Source: Mycolicibacterium rhodesiae NBB3 | GTDB taxonomy: Bacteria > Actinomycetota > Actinomycetes > Mycobacteriales > Mycobacteriaceae | DNA length: 64,000 bases | Reading direction: 5' to 3' | Assembly (NCBI RefSeq): GCF_000230895.2 | Contig: NC_016604.1 | Coordinates: 2,232,001 to 2,296,000, forward strand | Shown: positions 42,612-50,545 of the stretch, piece after piece | Numbering within the stretch: the first letter of the stretch is position 1 | Layout: the number at the start of each line of letters is the position of its first letter | Program-made: the position numbers and the translations under genes | Notes under the pieces: generated by a model | What the model saw: only the letters and a program-made list of their open reading frames with translations | Database searches by the model: none | What the model was told of the DNA's origin: nothing

Positions 42612-43178
42612 GTGGGCTCTGAGCCGATAGACCCCCGCACATTCCGAAATGTGCTGGGGCAGTTCTGCACAGGCATCACGGTGATCACCACGGTGCATGA
42701 CGGAGAACCGATCGGCTTCGCCTGCCAGTCGTTCGCCGCACTGTCGCTGGACCCACCGCTGGTCCTGTTCTGCCCGACCAAGGTGTCGCGCTCATGGAAA
42801 GCCATCGAGGCCAGCGGCCACTTCTGTGTCAATGTGCTGCACGAGAAGCAGAAGGACGTCTCGGCGCGATTCGGTTCGAGAGAACCTGACAAGTTCGCCG
42901 GACTCGACTGGCATCCCTCGAAACTCGGATCGCCGGTCATCAAGGACACGTTGGCGCACATCGACTGCTCGGTGGCTTCGGTGCACGACGGGGGCGATCA
43001 CCTGGTCGTGTTCGGGGCCGTGCACTCGCTATCCGATGTGCCGCACAAGAAGCCGCGGCCGCTGCTGTTCTATCGGGGCAACTACACCGGTATCGAGCCC
43101 GACAAGACGAGTCCCGCGCACTGGCGCGACGATCTCGAGGCGTTCCTCACCGCCACCACCGACGACACCTGGCTCTAG
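42612..43178 (+). CDS. hsaB: 3-HSA hydroxylase flavin reductase component HsaB
   Basis: A 188-residue flavin:NAD(P)H reductase of the HpaC/RutF family that reduces FMN for HsaA. The conserved start TFRNVLGQFCTGITVITT and the FACQSFAALSLDPPLVLF FMN-binding segment are present, with HidC-like IDCSVASVH later. GTG 42612 directly follows the hsaC stop. It is the last of the hsa operon. The nat gene that follows it in M. tuberculosis is not found here. Confidence 0.96.
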   Translation: MGSEPIDPRTFRNVLGQFCTGITVITTVHDGEPIGFACQSFAALSLDPPLVLFCPTKVSRSWKAIEASGHFCVNVLHEKQKDVSARFGSREPDKFAGLDWHPSKLGSPVIKDTLAHIDCSVASVHDGGDHLVVFGAVHSLSDVPHKKPRPLLFYRGNYTGIEPDKTSPAHWRDDLEAFLTATTDDTWL

Positions 43179-43268
43179 ATCGCTGTACGTCGGGGTCAAG
43201 GCGCGTAGAGGCCGCCATCGGGCGTATTGCTGAGTGGGGTGTTGGACGGTGCGGTCGTCGCCAGTGCG

Positions 43269-43619
43269 CTACGGCTGGTACAGGCCCCACACCCCGGTCG
43301 TGCCGGGGCAGTAGATCAGATAGCCGTCGTCGGATGTGGCGAACTGGCTGTTGATCTGATCGGGCATACATGGCGACCCGATGTGCTGAACGCCGACCGG
43401 CTGGACCGACAGGGACCACTGACTGCCGTCGCACACGATCTGGCCGACCGCAGGATCGTAGGCGAGCTTGTCGAAGTCGTCGCACGGTTGCTCAACACGG
43501 GGGCTGAGTGAAGGGGCGACCCCGGGTAGCGCGGCCGCGGTCGGAATCGTCGCGGCAACCGCCCACACCAGACCCAAGCCAACGCCGGAGACAGCGGCTC
43601 TCCCCCGTTGTTTGGACAT
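43269..43619 (-). CDS. Small secreted protein, unknown
   Basis: A 116-residue protein with a signal peptide (about residues 1-31, ending ATIPTAAA) and a mature part of about 85 residues with four cysteines (EQPCDDF, IVCDGS, SPCMPD, LIYCPG), which could form two disulfides in the cell envelope. No family was recognised. It is encoded on the strand opposite hsaB. The 90-base gap from the hsaB stop holds no clear signal. ATG 43619 is the start. Confidence 0.65.
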   Translation of the reverse strand: MSKQRGRAAVSGVGLGLVWAVAATIPTAAALPGVAPSLSPRVEQPCDDFDKLAYDPAVGQIVCDGSQWSLSVQPVGVQHIGSPCMPDQINSQFATSDDGYLIYCPGTTGVWGLYQP

Positions 43620-43725
43620 TTCGCCTCCTCTGTCCTCGACAATCCCCAGCCCAGTGACATTAGACGCCGTCGCCGTGAGCGCGGAGTTGTTTTCGGCAAA
43701 CTACGCTGCTGCCCAGCAGCACGTC

Positions 43726-43975
43726 GTGCTGCTGCACGAGAGGCAGAAGGACGTGTCGGCTGGCATCGGCTCGACGGATCTCGACAAGTTCGCCGAAGTC
43801 GACTGGCATCGTTCGAAAACTCGATCACCGATCATCAAGGCACGCTGGCGCACATTGACTGCACGACGCATTCGTTGCCGTGCACACGGTGTCGGATGTG
43901 AAGAACGCCGAGGTGCACTGGCGCGACGATCTCGAGGCGTTTCTGACCGCCATGACCGACGACGCCTGGCTTTAG
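43726..43975 (+). pseudogene. Decayed hsaB-like flavin reductase fragment
   Basis: A stretch that reads VLLHERQKDVSAGIGSTDLD and DKFAEVDWHRSKTRSPIIK in one frame. After internal loss and frameshift it ends HWRDDLEAFLTAMTDDAWL then TAG. The intact hsaB 0.7 kb upstream has the matching VLHEKQKDVSARFGSREPD, LDWHPSKLGSPVIK and terminal HWRDDLEAFLTATTDDTWL. The N-terminal third and part of the centre are missing. It is best explained as the remains of a duplicated hsaB or close paralogue. Its stop overlaps the next gene's stop (TTAG). Confidence 0.85.
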
Positions 43976-44220
43976 ATACAGCCGGCCGAACACGGGTTGA
44001 GTGGTGGCATCGTCTCGGGATCCGGAGCGTTCGGATCCGGGGGCACCTGGGTGGACAGGTCGATGTCGTGGTCCAGCTCCGGCGCTGCCGGGATGATGTT
44101 GCAGATGAAGGTCAGCGCGAGGTCGCACGGAGGACGTCCGGGTTGCGCACCGGCCGGGACGGCAAGCGCCATCGCCGTGCCACACACGGCCACGGCAGCG
44201 ATGATCGCCTTCTTCAACAC
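43972..44220 (-). CDS. Small secreted protein, unknown
   Basis: An 82-residue protein with a signal peptide (MLKKAIIAAVAVCGTAMALAV, cleavage near PAGAQ) and a short mature region rich in Pro and Asp with four cysteines (RPPCDLALTFICN and NPCSAGC). ATG 44220. It may be a cell-envelope peptide; no function is known. It lies 4 bases after a lipase gene on the same strand and might be co-transcribed with it. Confidence 0.65.
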   Translation of the reverse strand: MLKKAIIAAVAVCGTAMALAVPAGAQPGRPPCDLALTFICNIIPAAPELDHDIDLSTQVPPDPNAPDPETMPPLNPCSAGCI

Positions 44221-44224
44221 CGGT

Positions 44225-44998
44225 TCATTTTAACGCGCGAGACCCGATGAATCCGACGATTGCCTGCGCCACCTCACGGTGCGCAGTGTCGTTCAGGACG
44301 TCGTGCCGACCGCCGGCGATCTCGTTGATCTGCAGTGACTCGATCTGCTCTGCGTATGCGCGCACGGCCCCCACCGGCGCTATCGGATCGTTGACGCCGT
44401 GCACCGCCAACGTCGGAACCGACAGATTCGGCAGGTCCGCGCCGAACCGGTCCCAGGCCGTGTCGAGCGCTCGGGCCAGCGGCGCACCGTCGGCGTCGAC
44501 GAAGGCCAATGGATCGTTCTCCAGCGAATCGACATAGAAGGGGTCGGCGGACAACCAGCTGGGGTCGAGGTCGAAAGCGCTGTCAGTGTCGAGTAATTCG
44601 GGAATCGGCACCACCGGTGCCCCGGAAATGACCCCGGCTCGGTAGCGGTCGGGATGATCCAACAACCGGAACAGGGTGACCACGGCACCGAACGAATGGC
44701 CCTGCGCGACCACTGGCAGGCCGGGCCGTTCGCCTTCGGCCAGCTCGGTCAGGGTGTCGGCAAGATCGGAGCTGTCGGCGATCGAGCCGAAGTCGCCGCG
44801 AGTCCCTGGGCTGAGGCCGTGTCCGAACTGATCGATCGCCCACAGGTCGATGTCCGCGACATTGAGCGCGAAACCGTATCGGTGGTAGAGGCCGGTGTGC
44901 TCGCCGAAGCCGTGCAGGAAGATGACCGCGGCGCGCGGCTCGGCGACAGCCCAGTGCCGGTAGTAGGCACGGCCCTTCGGATGGTCGATGAACGGCAT
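44225..44998 (-). CDS. Monoacylglycerol lipase-like alpha/beta hydrolase
   Basis: A 257-residue alpha/beta hydrolase of the serine aminopeptidase S33/monoglyceride lipase type. HGFGEHTGLYHRYGF, the nucleophile elbow GHSFGAVV and the catalytic His in GGRHDVLND are present, with Asp in HGVNDPI. The HGxGEH motif is typical of monoacylglycerol lipases. ATG 44998 was chosen because the family homology begins there; an in-frame ATG at 45043 would add 15 residues. No signal peptide. The substrate is probably a short or medium acylglycerol. Confidence 0.8.
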   Translation of the reverse strand: MPFIDHPKGRAYYRHWAVAEPRAAVIFLHGFGEHTGLYHRYGFALNVADIDLWAIDQFGHGLSPGTRGDFGSIADSSDLADTLTELAEGERPGLPVVAQGHSFGAVVTLFRLLDHPDRYRAGVISGAPVVPIPELLDTDSAFDLDPSWLSADPFYVDSLENDPLAFVDADGAPLARALDTAWDRFGADLPNLSVPTLAVHGVNDPIAPVGAVRAYAEQIESLQINEIAGGRHDVLNDTAHREVAQAIVGFIGSRALK

Positions 44999-45139
44999 GC
45001 CCAAGCTTGTCTTCCCGGCGCGATTCTGCCAACCGCCCATCAATTGCTGCCATCGGAATTAATCCCCTGAACTGCATGTTTGGACGCGTAGACCGGAAAG
45101 TAAAGAAGAGCCGGCAGAGCAACAGAAGAAGGCACGAAG

Positions 45140-45307
45140 ATGAAGAAGTTCGGATTTGCCGCTGTGATCGCAAGTGGTTTGACCGCCGCCGTCCTCGGAC
45201 TGGCAGGGACCGCTCAGGCGGACATCGGCCACAACGACTGGGTCAACACCATCCAGCCGACGGTGACTGTGCCGCACGTCGACACGACCGTGCAGCAGAG
45301 CCGCTGA
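45140..45307 (+). CDS. Very small secreted peptide
   Basis: A 55-residue reading frame with a textbook signal peptide (MKKFGFAAVIASGLTAAVLG, ending GTAQA-D) and a mature part of only about 28 residues (IGHNDWVNTIQPTVTVPHVD...). GAAGAAGG precedes the ATG and an intrinsic terminator follows 15 bases after the stop, so it looks like a real single gene. Its signal peptide is typical of mycobacterial secreted proteins. Function unknown; it converges on the LysR gene. Confidence 0.65.
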   Translation: MKKFGFAAVIASGLTAAVLGLAGTAQADIGHNDWVNTIQPTVTVPHVDTTVQQSR

Positions 45308-45322
45308 CACAACAGCCAGAGA

Positions 45323-45353
45323 AGAGGGCACTCACTTCGGTGGGTGCCCTTTT
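45323..45353. terminator. Bidirectional terminator between the small peptide gene and the LysR gene
   Basis: Hairpin AAGAGGGCACTCAC (45322-45335), TTCG tetraloop, GTGGGTGCCC, then TTTT. One U-G pair is inside the stem. The LysR stop codon (45332-45334) is inside the stem, so both convergent transcripts can end here. Confidence 0.85.
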
Positions 45354-46264
45354 CCGTGCGCTCCTGACAGGACATTGCGCTGGTCGTTCATCCGGGCACG
45401 GATCGCATCGACCACCGCAGCGACCTCCGGCCTGCGTAGCGTTTCGGCGCGGGTGACGAGCCAATATGTCAACTGGACCGCTACCTCGTCCGCGAGCACG
45501 CGAACGAGATCGTCGTGGCGATCGGCCATGAAGCACGGAAGGAGTCCGATGCCCGCCGCGGCACGGGTCGCCTCGACATGGACGAAAACGTTTGTGGACG
45601 TGACGGATTCGCGCATCGCGGGTGCAAAGCTCGTGGCGACATCGAGATCGTCGACCTGCAGCATCGAGTCGATGAAGTACACCAGCGGATAGTCGGCCAG
45701 CTCGGCGATGCTCGCCGGCGTCCCGTTGTCGACCAGGTAGTCGCGTGCGCCGTAGAGGCCGAGGCAATAGTCGCCGAGCCTGATCGCCTTGGCCCGGTGC
45801 ACCTTCGGTTCGCCCACGACCACCTCGATGTCCAGACCCGAGCGCTGTTGCGTCGCGCGCCGGGTCGCGGCGACGATCTCGACCGCGACGTTCGGGTGGC
45901 TCCGTTGGACCTCGGCGGCGGCGGGTGCGGCGATGTAGGCCGAGAAACCATCCGTCGCCGATATCCGGACCACTCCCTCGAGTTCGGGCTGGCCGCCGGC
46001 GTGGACGGTCAGGGACCGCACGGCCGATTCGACGGCTTCGGCGGCCGACAGCGCTTCGCGGCCGAGCTCGGTGAGCTCCCAACCGCCTGCGACACGAGCC
46101 AGCACCCGTCCCCCGATCGACTGCTCCAGCGCGGCGATTCGGCGCGAGATGGTGGTGTGGTTGAGGCCGAGTTCCTCCGCGGCGGTGCTGTAGCGGCCCG
46201 AACGGCCGACGGCCAGCAATACGAGTAGGTCGTCGGCACTGGGCCTGCGCTCGGACAGTGCCAT
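45332..46264 (-). CDS. LysR family regulator of the ketone-body cluster
   Basis: A 310-residue LysR-type regulator. The N-terminal HTH is in DDLLVLLAVGRSGRYSTAAEELGLNHTTISRRIAALEQ. The effector domain covers about residues 90-295. It diverges from the transporter gene of a 3-hydroxybutyrate/acetoacetate cluster and is the natural regulator for it. The ATG at 46264 gives MALSERRPSADD; the longer frame upstream would run over the operator repeats. Its 3' end lies inside a terminator hairpin. The effector is probably a hydroxy or keto acid (inference). Confidence 0.87.
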   Translation of the reverse strand: MALSERRPSADDLLVLLAVGRSGRYSTAAEELGLNHTTISRRIAALEQSIGGRVLARVAGGWELTELGREALSAAEAVESAVRSLTVHAGGQPELEGVVRISATDGFSAYIAAPAAAEVQRSHPNVAVEIVAATRRATQQRSGLDIEVVVGEPKVHRAKAIRLGDYCLGLYGARDYLVDNGTPASIAELADYPLVYFIDSMLQVDDLDVATSFAPAMRESVTSTNVFVHVEATRAAAGIGLLPCFMADRHDDLVRVLADEVAVQLTYWLVTRAETLRRPEVAAVVDAIRARMNDQRNVLSGAHGKGHPPK

Positions 46265-46265
46265 A

Positions 46266-46323
46266 TCTGCATTTTTGCAGATGGCTCCTGCAGTTTTGCT
46301 CATTGCAGGTAGGGGTACCTGCA
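46266..46323. promoter_or_regulatory. LysR operator region with TGCA palindromes
   Basis: Between the divergent LysR and transporter genes lie TCTGCATTTTTGCAGA (46266-46281, perfect palindrome) and CCTGCA-11 bases-TGCAGG (46287-46309), with a further CCTGCA at 46318-46323. The T-N11-A spacing is the usual LysR recognition layout. The first lies at the LysR start and the second between the genes. Confidence 0.7.
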
Positions 46324-46370
46324 GCAATACTCACAGTCGTGTGCGGCGCATCACAATCGAGGAGCGTTCG

Positions 46371-47747
46371 ATGACGATTCACAATGATCCGACGACCACC
46401 GGAGGTGACTCCGACTCGGTCCCAACCGGCCTCAGGCGGGTGGTCGCGGCCTCGATGGCGGGCACCGTCGTCGAGTGGTACGAGTTCTTCCTCTACGGCA
46501 CCGCCGCGACTCTGGTCTTCAACAAGGTGTTCTTCCCCGCCACCGACACTGCCTACGGTGCCATCTTCGCCGCGTTTCTCACCTACGCCGTCGGCTTCAT
46601 CGCCCGCCCCCTCGGTGGTGTGGTCTTCGGTCACATCGGCGACAAGCACGGCCGCAAGAAGTTGTTGCAGTTCGCGATCCTGCTTGTCGGTGTGGTCACC
46701 TTCCTGATGGGCTGCCTGCCGACGTATGCCCAGATCGGTATCTGGGCACCAGTGCTGTTGGTGGTCCTGCGCTTCCTGCAGGGCTTCGCAGTGGGTGGAG
46801 AGTGGGGTGGCGCCGTCCTGCTGGTGGCCGAACACAGCCCGAAGTCGAACCGGGCCTTCTGGGCCAGTTGGCCGCAGGCCGCCGTGCCGCTCGGCAACAT
46901 GCTGGCGACTGTGGTGCTGTGGGCGTTGACCGCGACATTGACGGAAGAAGCCTTCCTCTCGTGGGGATGGCGGGTGGCGTTCTGGCTTTCCGCAGTTGTG
47001 GTGCTGATCGGCTATTACATCCGGACCAAGGTGAGCGATGCGCCGATTTTCGTTGAGGCGCAGCAGGAGGTCGAGAGGGTCAAGGCGGTTTCCTATGGCG
47101 TGATCGAGGTGCTGAAGCGTTATCCCCGTGGGGTTTTCACTGCCATGGGGCTGCGGTTCGCGGAGAACATCATGTACTACCTGGTCGTGATCGTGTCGAT
47201 CACATATCTCAAGGTGCAGGTCGGTGTCGACACCAATGCCATCCTGCGATACATGCTCGTTGCCCACGCGGTGCACTTCGCCGTCATACCGCTGATCGGA
47301 AAGCTCGCTGATCGACACGGCCGCAAACCCGTCTACCTCGTCGGCACCGTGTTGGCGTCCACGTGGGGATTCTTCGCATTCCCGATGATGGACACCGCGA
47401 ACTATCTGCTCATCATCGCCGCCATCGTCATCGGCCTCGTCATCCACGCGCTGATGTATTCGCCGCAGCCGGCGATCATGGCCGAAATGTTCCCGACCCG
47501 GATGCGGTATTCCGGTGTCTCCCTTGGCTATCAGGTCACCTCGATCGTTGCGGGTTCGGCGGCTCCGCTCATCGCGGTCAAGCTGCTCGAGATCTACGAC
47601 TCGTGGGTGCCGATCGCGATCTACCTCGCGGTCGCGGCGGCGATCACGCTGATCGCGGTGCTGTTCATGCGCGAGACCAATGGTGTCGACCTCGAATCGA
47701 TCGACGAGGCCGACCGCGAGGAACTCGCCAAAGCGGGCGTCGTATGA
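46371..47747 (+). CDS. MHS-family major facilitator transporter (probable ketone-body/hydroxy-acid uptake)
   Basis: A 458-residue 12-helix permease of the metabolite:H+ symporter type. The signature loops GDKHGRKKLL (between helices 2 and 3) and LADRHGRKPV (between helices 8 and 9) are present, with GTVVEWYEFFLYGTAA at helix 1. ATG 46371 has GGAG upstream. It overlaps the dehydrogenase gene by 4 bases (ATGA). Location in front of 3-hydroxybutyrate dehydrogenase and acetoacetyl-CoA synthetase suggests that it imports 3-hydroxybutyrate or acetoacetate. The substrate is inferred from context only. Confidence 0.88.
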   Translation: MTIHNDPTTTGGDSDSVPTGLRRVVAASMAGTVVEWYEFFLYGTAATLVFNKVFFPATDTAYGAIFAAFLTYAVGFIARPLGGVVFGHIGDKHGRKKLLQFAILLVGVVTFLMGCLPTYAQIGIWAPVLLVVLRFLQGFAVGGEWGGAVLLVAEHSPKSNRAFWASWPQAAVPLGNMLATVVLWALTATLTEEAFLSWGWRVAFWLSAVVVLIGYYIRTKVSDAPIFVEAQQEVERVKAVSYGVIEVLKRYPRGVFTAMGLRFAENIMYYLVVIVSITYLKVQVGVDTNAILRYMLVAHAVHFAVIPLIGKLADRHGRKPVYLVGTVLASTWGFFAFPMMDTANYLLIIAAIVIGLVIHALMYSPQPAIMAEMFPTRMRYSGVSLGYQVTSIVAGSAAPLIAVKLLEIYDSWVPIAIYLAVAAAITLIAVLFMRETNGVDLESIDEADREELAKAGVV

Positions 47748-48490
47748 CCGAACTCGCGGGGCGCACAGCGCTCGTCACCGGCGGCGCGAGCGGTATCGGC
47801 GAGGCGTGCGCACGGGAACTGGCTGCGCGGGGAGCGGTCGTGACCGTGGCGGACCGCGACGATGTCGGCGCGAAGTCTGTCGCCGAGGACATCGGCGGAA
47901 AAGCCTGGGCCGTTGACCTTTCCGACGTCTCGGCGCTCGAAGGCCTCGCACTCGACACTGACATCCTGGTCAACAACGCAGGCGTGCAACACGTCAGTCC
48001 GATCCCCGACTTCGCACCGGATCGCTTTCGCCATCTGATGACGCTCATGGTGGAATCGCCGTTCCTGCTCATCCGCGCCGCATTGCCGCACATGTACGAA
48101 CTAAACTTCGGGCGGATCATCAACATCTCCTCTGTGCACGGGCTCAGGGCATCGGAGTACAAGGCCGCCTACGTCACCGCCAAACACGGACTCGAGGGCC
48201 TGTCGAAGGTCACCGCTCTCGAGGGTGCGCCGCACGGGGTGACGAGCAATTGCGTGAATCCCGGGTATGTGCGAACCCCACTGGTTACCAAGCAGATCGC
48301 CGATCAGGCCAAGGTGCACGACGTCCCGGAGGATAAGGTGGTGACCGACATCCTCCTGAAGGAGAGCGCCATCAAACGTCTGGTGGAACCCGAGGAAATA
48401 GGGGCCCTCGTGGGCTGGCTGGCGTCGCCGATGGCGGGCATGGTGACCGGCGCGTCGTACACCATGGACGGGGGTTGGAGCGCGCGATGA
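47744..48490 (+). CDS. 3-hydroxybutyrate dehydrogenase-like SDR
   Basis: A 248-residue classical SDR with TGGASGIGEA, NNAGVQHVSPI and the active-site S...YxxxK as ISSVHGLRASEYKAAYVTAKHGLEG. The pattern QHV(S/A)PI and HGLxAS...K are typical of D-3-hydroxybutyrate dehydrogenases, which oxidise 3-hydroxybutyrate to acetoacetate with NAD+. The last step in the same operon, acetoacetate activation, supports the call. ATG 47744 overlaps the transporter stop, and its own stop overlaps the synthetase start (ATGA). Confidence 0.88.
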   Translation: MTELAGRTALVTGGASGIGEACARELAARGAVVTVADRDDVGAKSVAEDIGGKAWAVDLSDVSALEGLALDTDILVNNAGVQHVSPIPDFAPDRFRHLMTLMVESPFLLIRAALPHMYELNFGRIINISSVHGLRASEYKAAYVTAKHGLEGLSKVTALEGAPHGVTSNCVNPGYVRTPLVTKQIADQAKVHDVPEDKVVTDILLKESAIKRLVEPEEIGALVGWLASPMAGMVTGASYTMDGGWSAR

Positions 48491-50382
48491 GCGATGTTGC
48501 ACCGCAATGGGTGCCGACGGCTGAGGACGTCGCCAATGCCCGAGTGACCGACTTCGCGCGCTTCGTCGCTGACCGCGCGGGCGTGACGACCACCGACTAT
48601 GCATCGCTGTGGCAGTGGTCGGTGGATGAGCCGGCCACGTTCTGGGCGACGTTATGGGACTACTTCGAGCTCGGCGAACGCGGTGACAAGGTCCTCGAGA
48701 ACCAGACGATGCCGGGGGCGCAGTGGTTTCCCGGTGTCAGGCTGAACTACGTCGATCAGGTCATCCGCAACGTGCGCACCGACCGCCCCGCGATCATCCA
48801 TGTCGCCGAGGACGGCACCGACGTCGAAATCTCTTGGGCTGAATTACTCGGACGCAGTGCGCTGTTCGCGGAGAGGCTGCGTTCGCTCGGGGTTGGTGTG
48901 GGGGATCGGGTCGCAGGATATCTGCCGAACATCCCCGAAGCCGTCATCGCGTTCCTGGCGACAGCGAGCGTCGGCGCGATCTGGAGTGCCTGCGGCCAGG
49001 ACTATTCGGCCAACGCCGCGCTGGACCGGTTGGGTCAGCTCGAGCCGGTCGTGCTGGTGACGGCGGACGGTTATGACTTCGGCGGCAAGCACTACGACAA
49101 GCGCGAGGATGCCGAGGCCCTGCGCGCGGGACTGCCGACGGTGAAGGCCACGGTGCTGGCGTCCGAACTCACCGCAAGCGGCGGCGAGCTGACTACGGTG
49201 CCCGTCGATTTCGACCACCCACTGTGGATCCTGTACTCGTCAGGAACGACGGGTAAGCCCAAGGGTATCGTGCACGGTCACGGCGGTGTCGTGCTCGAAC
49301 ACTTGAAAGCCGTTGCCCTACAGTCGGATATCGGACCCGAGGATACGTTCTTCTGGTACACCAGCCCAAGCTGGATGATGTGGAACTTCCAGGTCGCCGG
49401 CCTTTTGGTGGGCGCGACCATCGTCTGCTACTCGGGCAGCCCGAATGCACCGAAACCGGATGCCTTGTGGGACATCGCTTCCCGATTGCGCGCGACCGTA
49501 CTGGGTACCAGTCCGGGGTATGTGCTCGGATGCGCGAAAGCAGGTGCGGTGCCGCGCAAAGACCATGACCTGTCGGCGCTGAGAACGGTCGGCATCACCG
49601 GATCGTCCCTGCCGCCGTCATCGTCGCTGTGGCTGCGCGACAACGTCGGTGAGCACGTGCAGGTGGCGTCGATCAGCGGCGGCACCGACGTCGTGTCGGC
49701 CTTCATCGGCGGTGTGCGCACCGTCCCGGTGTGGCCAGGCGAGTTGTCTGCCCCGTTCCTGGGCTGCGCGCTCGACGCCTGGGACGAGTCGGGGAAGCCG
49801 GTGCGCGGCGAGGTAGGCGAGTTGGTGATCACCAAGCCGATGCCGTCGATGCCGATCGGTTTCTGGAACGATGACGACGGGTCGCGTTACCGCAGTGCGT
49901 ATTTCGAGATGTTCCCCGGCGTGTGGCGGCACGGAGACTGGATCACCATCACCGACCACGGAAGCGTCATCGTGCACGGCCGTTCGGACTCGACGCTGAA
50001 CCGGCACGGTATCCGGATGGGCAGCGCCGACATCTACCAGTCGGTGGAGCGGCTGCCGGAGATCACCGAGGCGTTGGTCATCGGATGCGAGCAACCCGAC
50101 GGCGGATATTGGATGCCGTTGTTCGTCGTCCTTGCGGAGGGCGCCGAGCTGACTGACCAGCTGCGCGACCGGATCAAGAAGACAATCCGCGACGAGGTGT
50201 CCCCGCGTCATGTTCCCGACGACATCATCGAGGCTCCCGGCGTGCCACACACCCGCACGGGTAAGAAGCTCGAAGTGCCGATCAAGAAGCTTTTCGCCGG
50301 CGCGGACGCCTCGAAGGTTGTGGAGCGCACCGCCGTCGACGACCCCGACCTGCTGGACTGGTACGCCACGCTGAAGCGCTAG
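48487..50382 (+). CDS. Acetoacetyl-CoA synthetase
   Basis: A 631-residue acyl-CoA synthetase of the acetoacetate-CoA ligase type. Motif I WILYSSGTTGKPKGIVHGHGG, the aspartate of HGDW and the C-terminal catalytic Lys region (HTRTGKKLEVPIKKLF) are all present, and length fits the family. It turns acetoacetate into acetoacetyl-CoA, which thiolase can split to acetyl-CoA. ATG 48487 overlaps the dehydrogenase stop. The gene is intact, though an IS110 transposase lies about 160 bases downstream on the other strand. Confidence 0.92.
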   Translation: MSDVAPQWVPTAEDVANARVTDFARFVADRAGVTTTDYASLWQWSVDEPATFWATLWDYFELGERGDKVLENQTMPGAQWFPGVRLNYVDQVIRNVRTDRPAIIHVAEDGTDVEISWAELLGRSALFAERLRSLGVGVGDRVAGYLPNIPEAVIAFLATASVGAIWSACGQDYSANAALDRLGQLEPVVLVTADGYDFGGKHYDKREDAEALRAGLPTVKATVLASELTASGGELTTVPVDFDHPLWILYSSGTTGKPKGIVHGHGGVVLEHLKAVALQSDIGPEDTFFWYTSPSWMMWNFQVAGLLVGATIVCYSGSPNAPKPDALWDIASRLRATVLGTSPGYVLGCAKAGAVPRKDHDLSALRTVGITGSSLPPSSSLWLRDNVGEHVQVASISGGTDVVSAFIGGVRTVPVWPGELSAPFLGCALDAWDESGKPVRGEVGELVITKPMPSMPIGFWNDDDGSRYRSAYFEMFPGVWRHGDWITITDHGSVIVHGRSDSTLNRHGIRMGSADIYQSVERLPEITEALVIGCEQPDGGYWMPLFVVLAEGAELTDQLRDRIKKTIRDEVSPRHVPDDIIEAPGVPHTRTGKKLEVPIKKLFAGADASKVVERTAVDDPDLLDWYATLKR

Positions 50383-50383
50383 T

Positions 50384-50449
50384 TCAGCTCTCCGACCGGA
50401 TGATGTGGTCGTCGACCTCGTCAGCGATGGGTGTTCCGGTGGTGTTCAT
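50384..50449 (-). CDS. Possible 21-residue peptide with strong ribosome site
   Basis: A short frame (MNTTGTPIADEVDDHII then RSES) preceded by AAAGGAGAG at six-base spacing, a far better ribosome site than most genes here. It ends just after the acetoacetyl-CoA synthetase stop on the other strand. It may be a truncated gene start left by the IS110 insertion or a leader peptide. The remaining 96 bases up to the transposase show nothing clear. Confidence 0.3.
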   Translation of the reverse strand: MNTTGTPIADEVDDHIIRSES

Positions 50450-50545
50450 TCGATCTCTCCTTTCGGTGTCCACGCTATGGATTCGCCTTGGTGTTTCCTT
50501 GGAAGTCCCAGGTGGACGTCGTGATGCTCCTATCTCTGTTATGGG

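Noticed and set aside
45243..47447. A 734-codon open frame on the minus strand across the LysR and transporter genes.
   Set aside because: Its translation is low-complexity and shows no family; the real LysR (minus, another frame) and MHS transporter (plus) with clear motifs occupy the same DNA. It is a high-GC shadow.
47363..47743. A long upstream extension of the 3-hydroxybutyrate dehydrogenase frame.
   Set aside because: It runs inside the transporter gene in another frame. The SDR fold starts at ATG 47744 with normal overlap.
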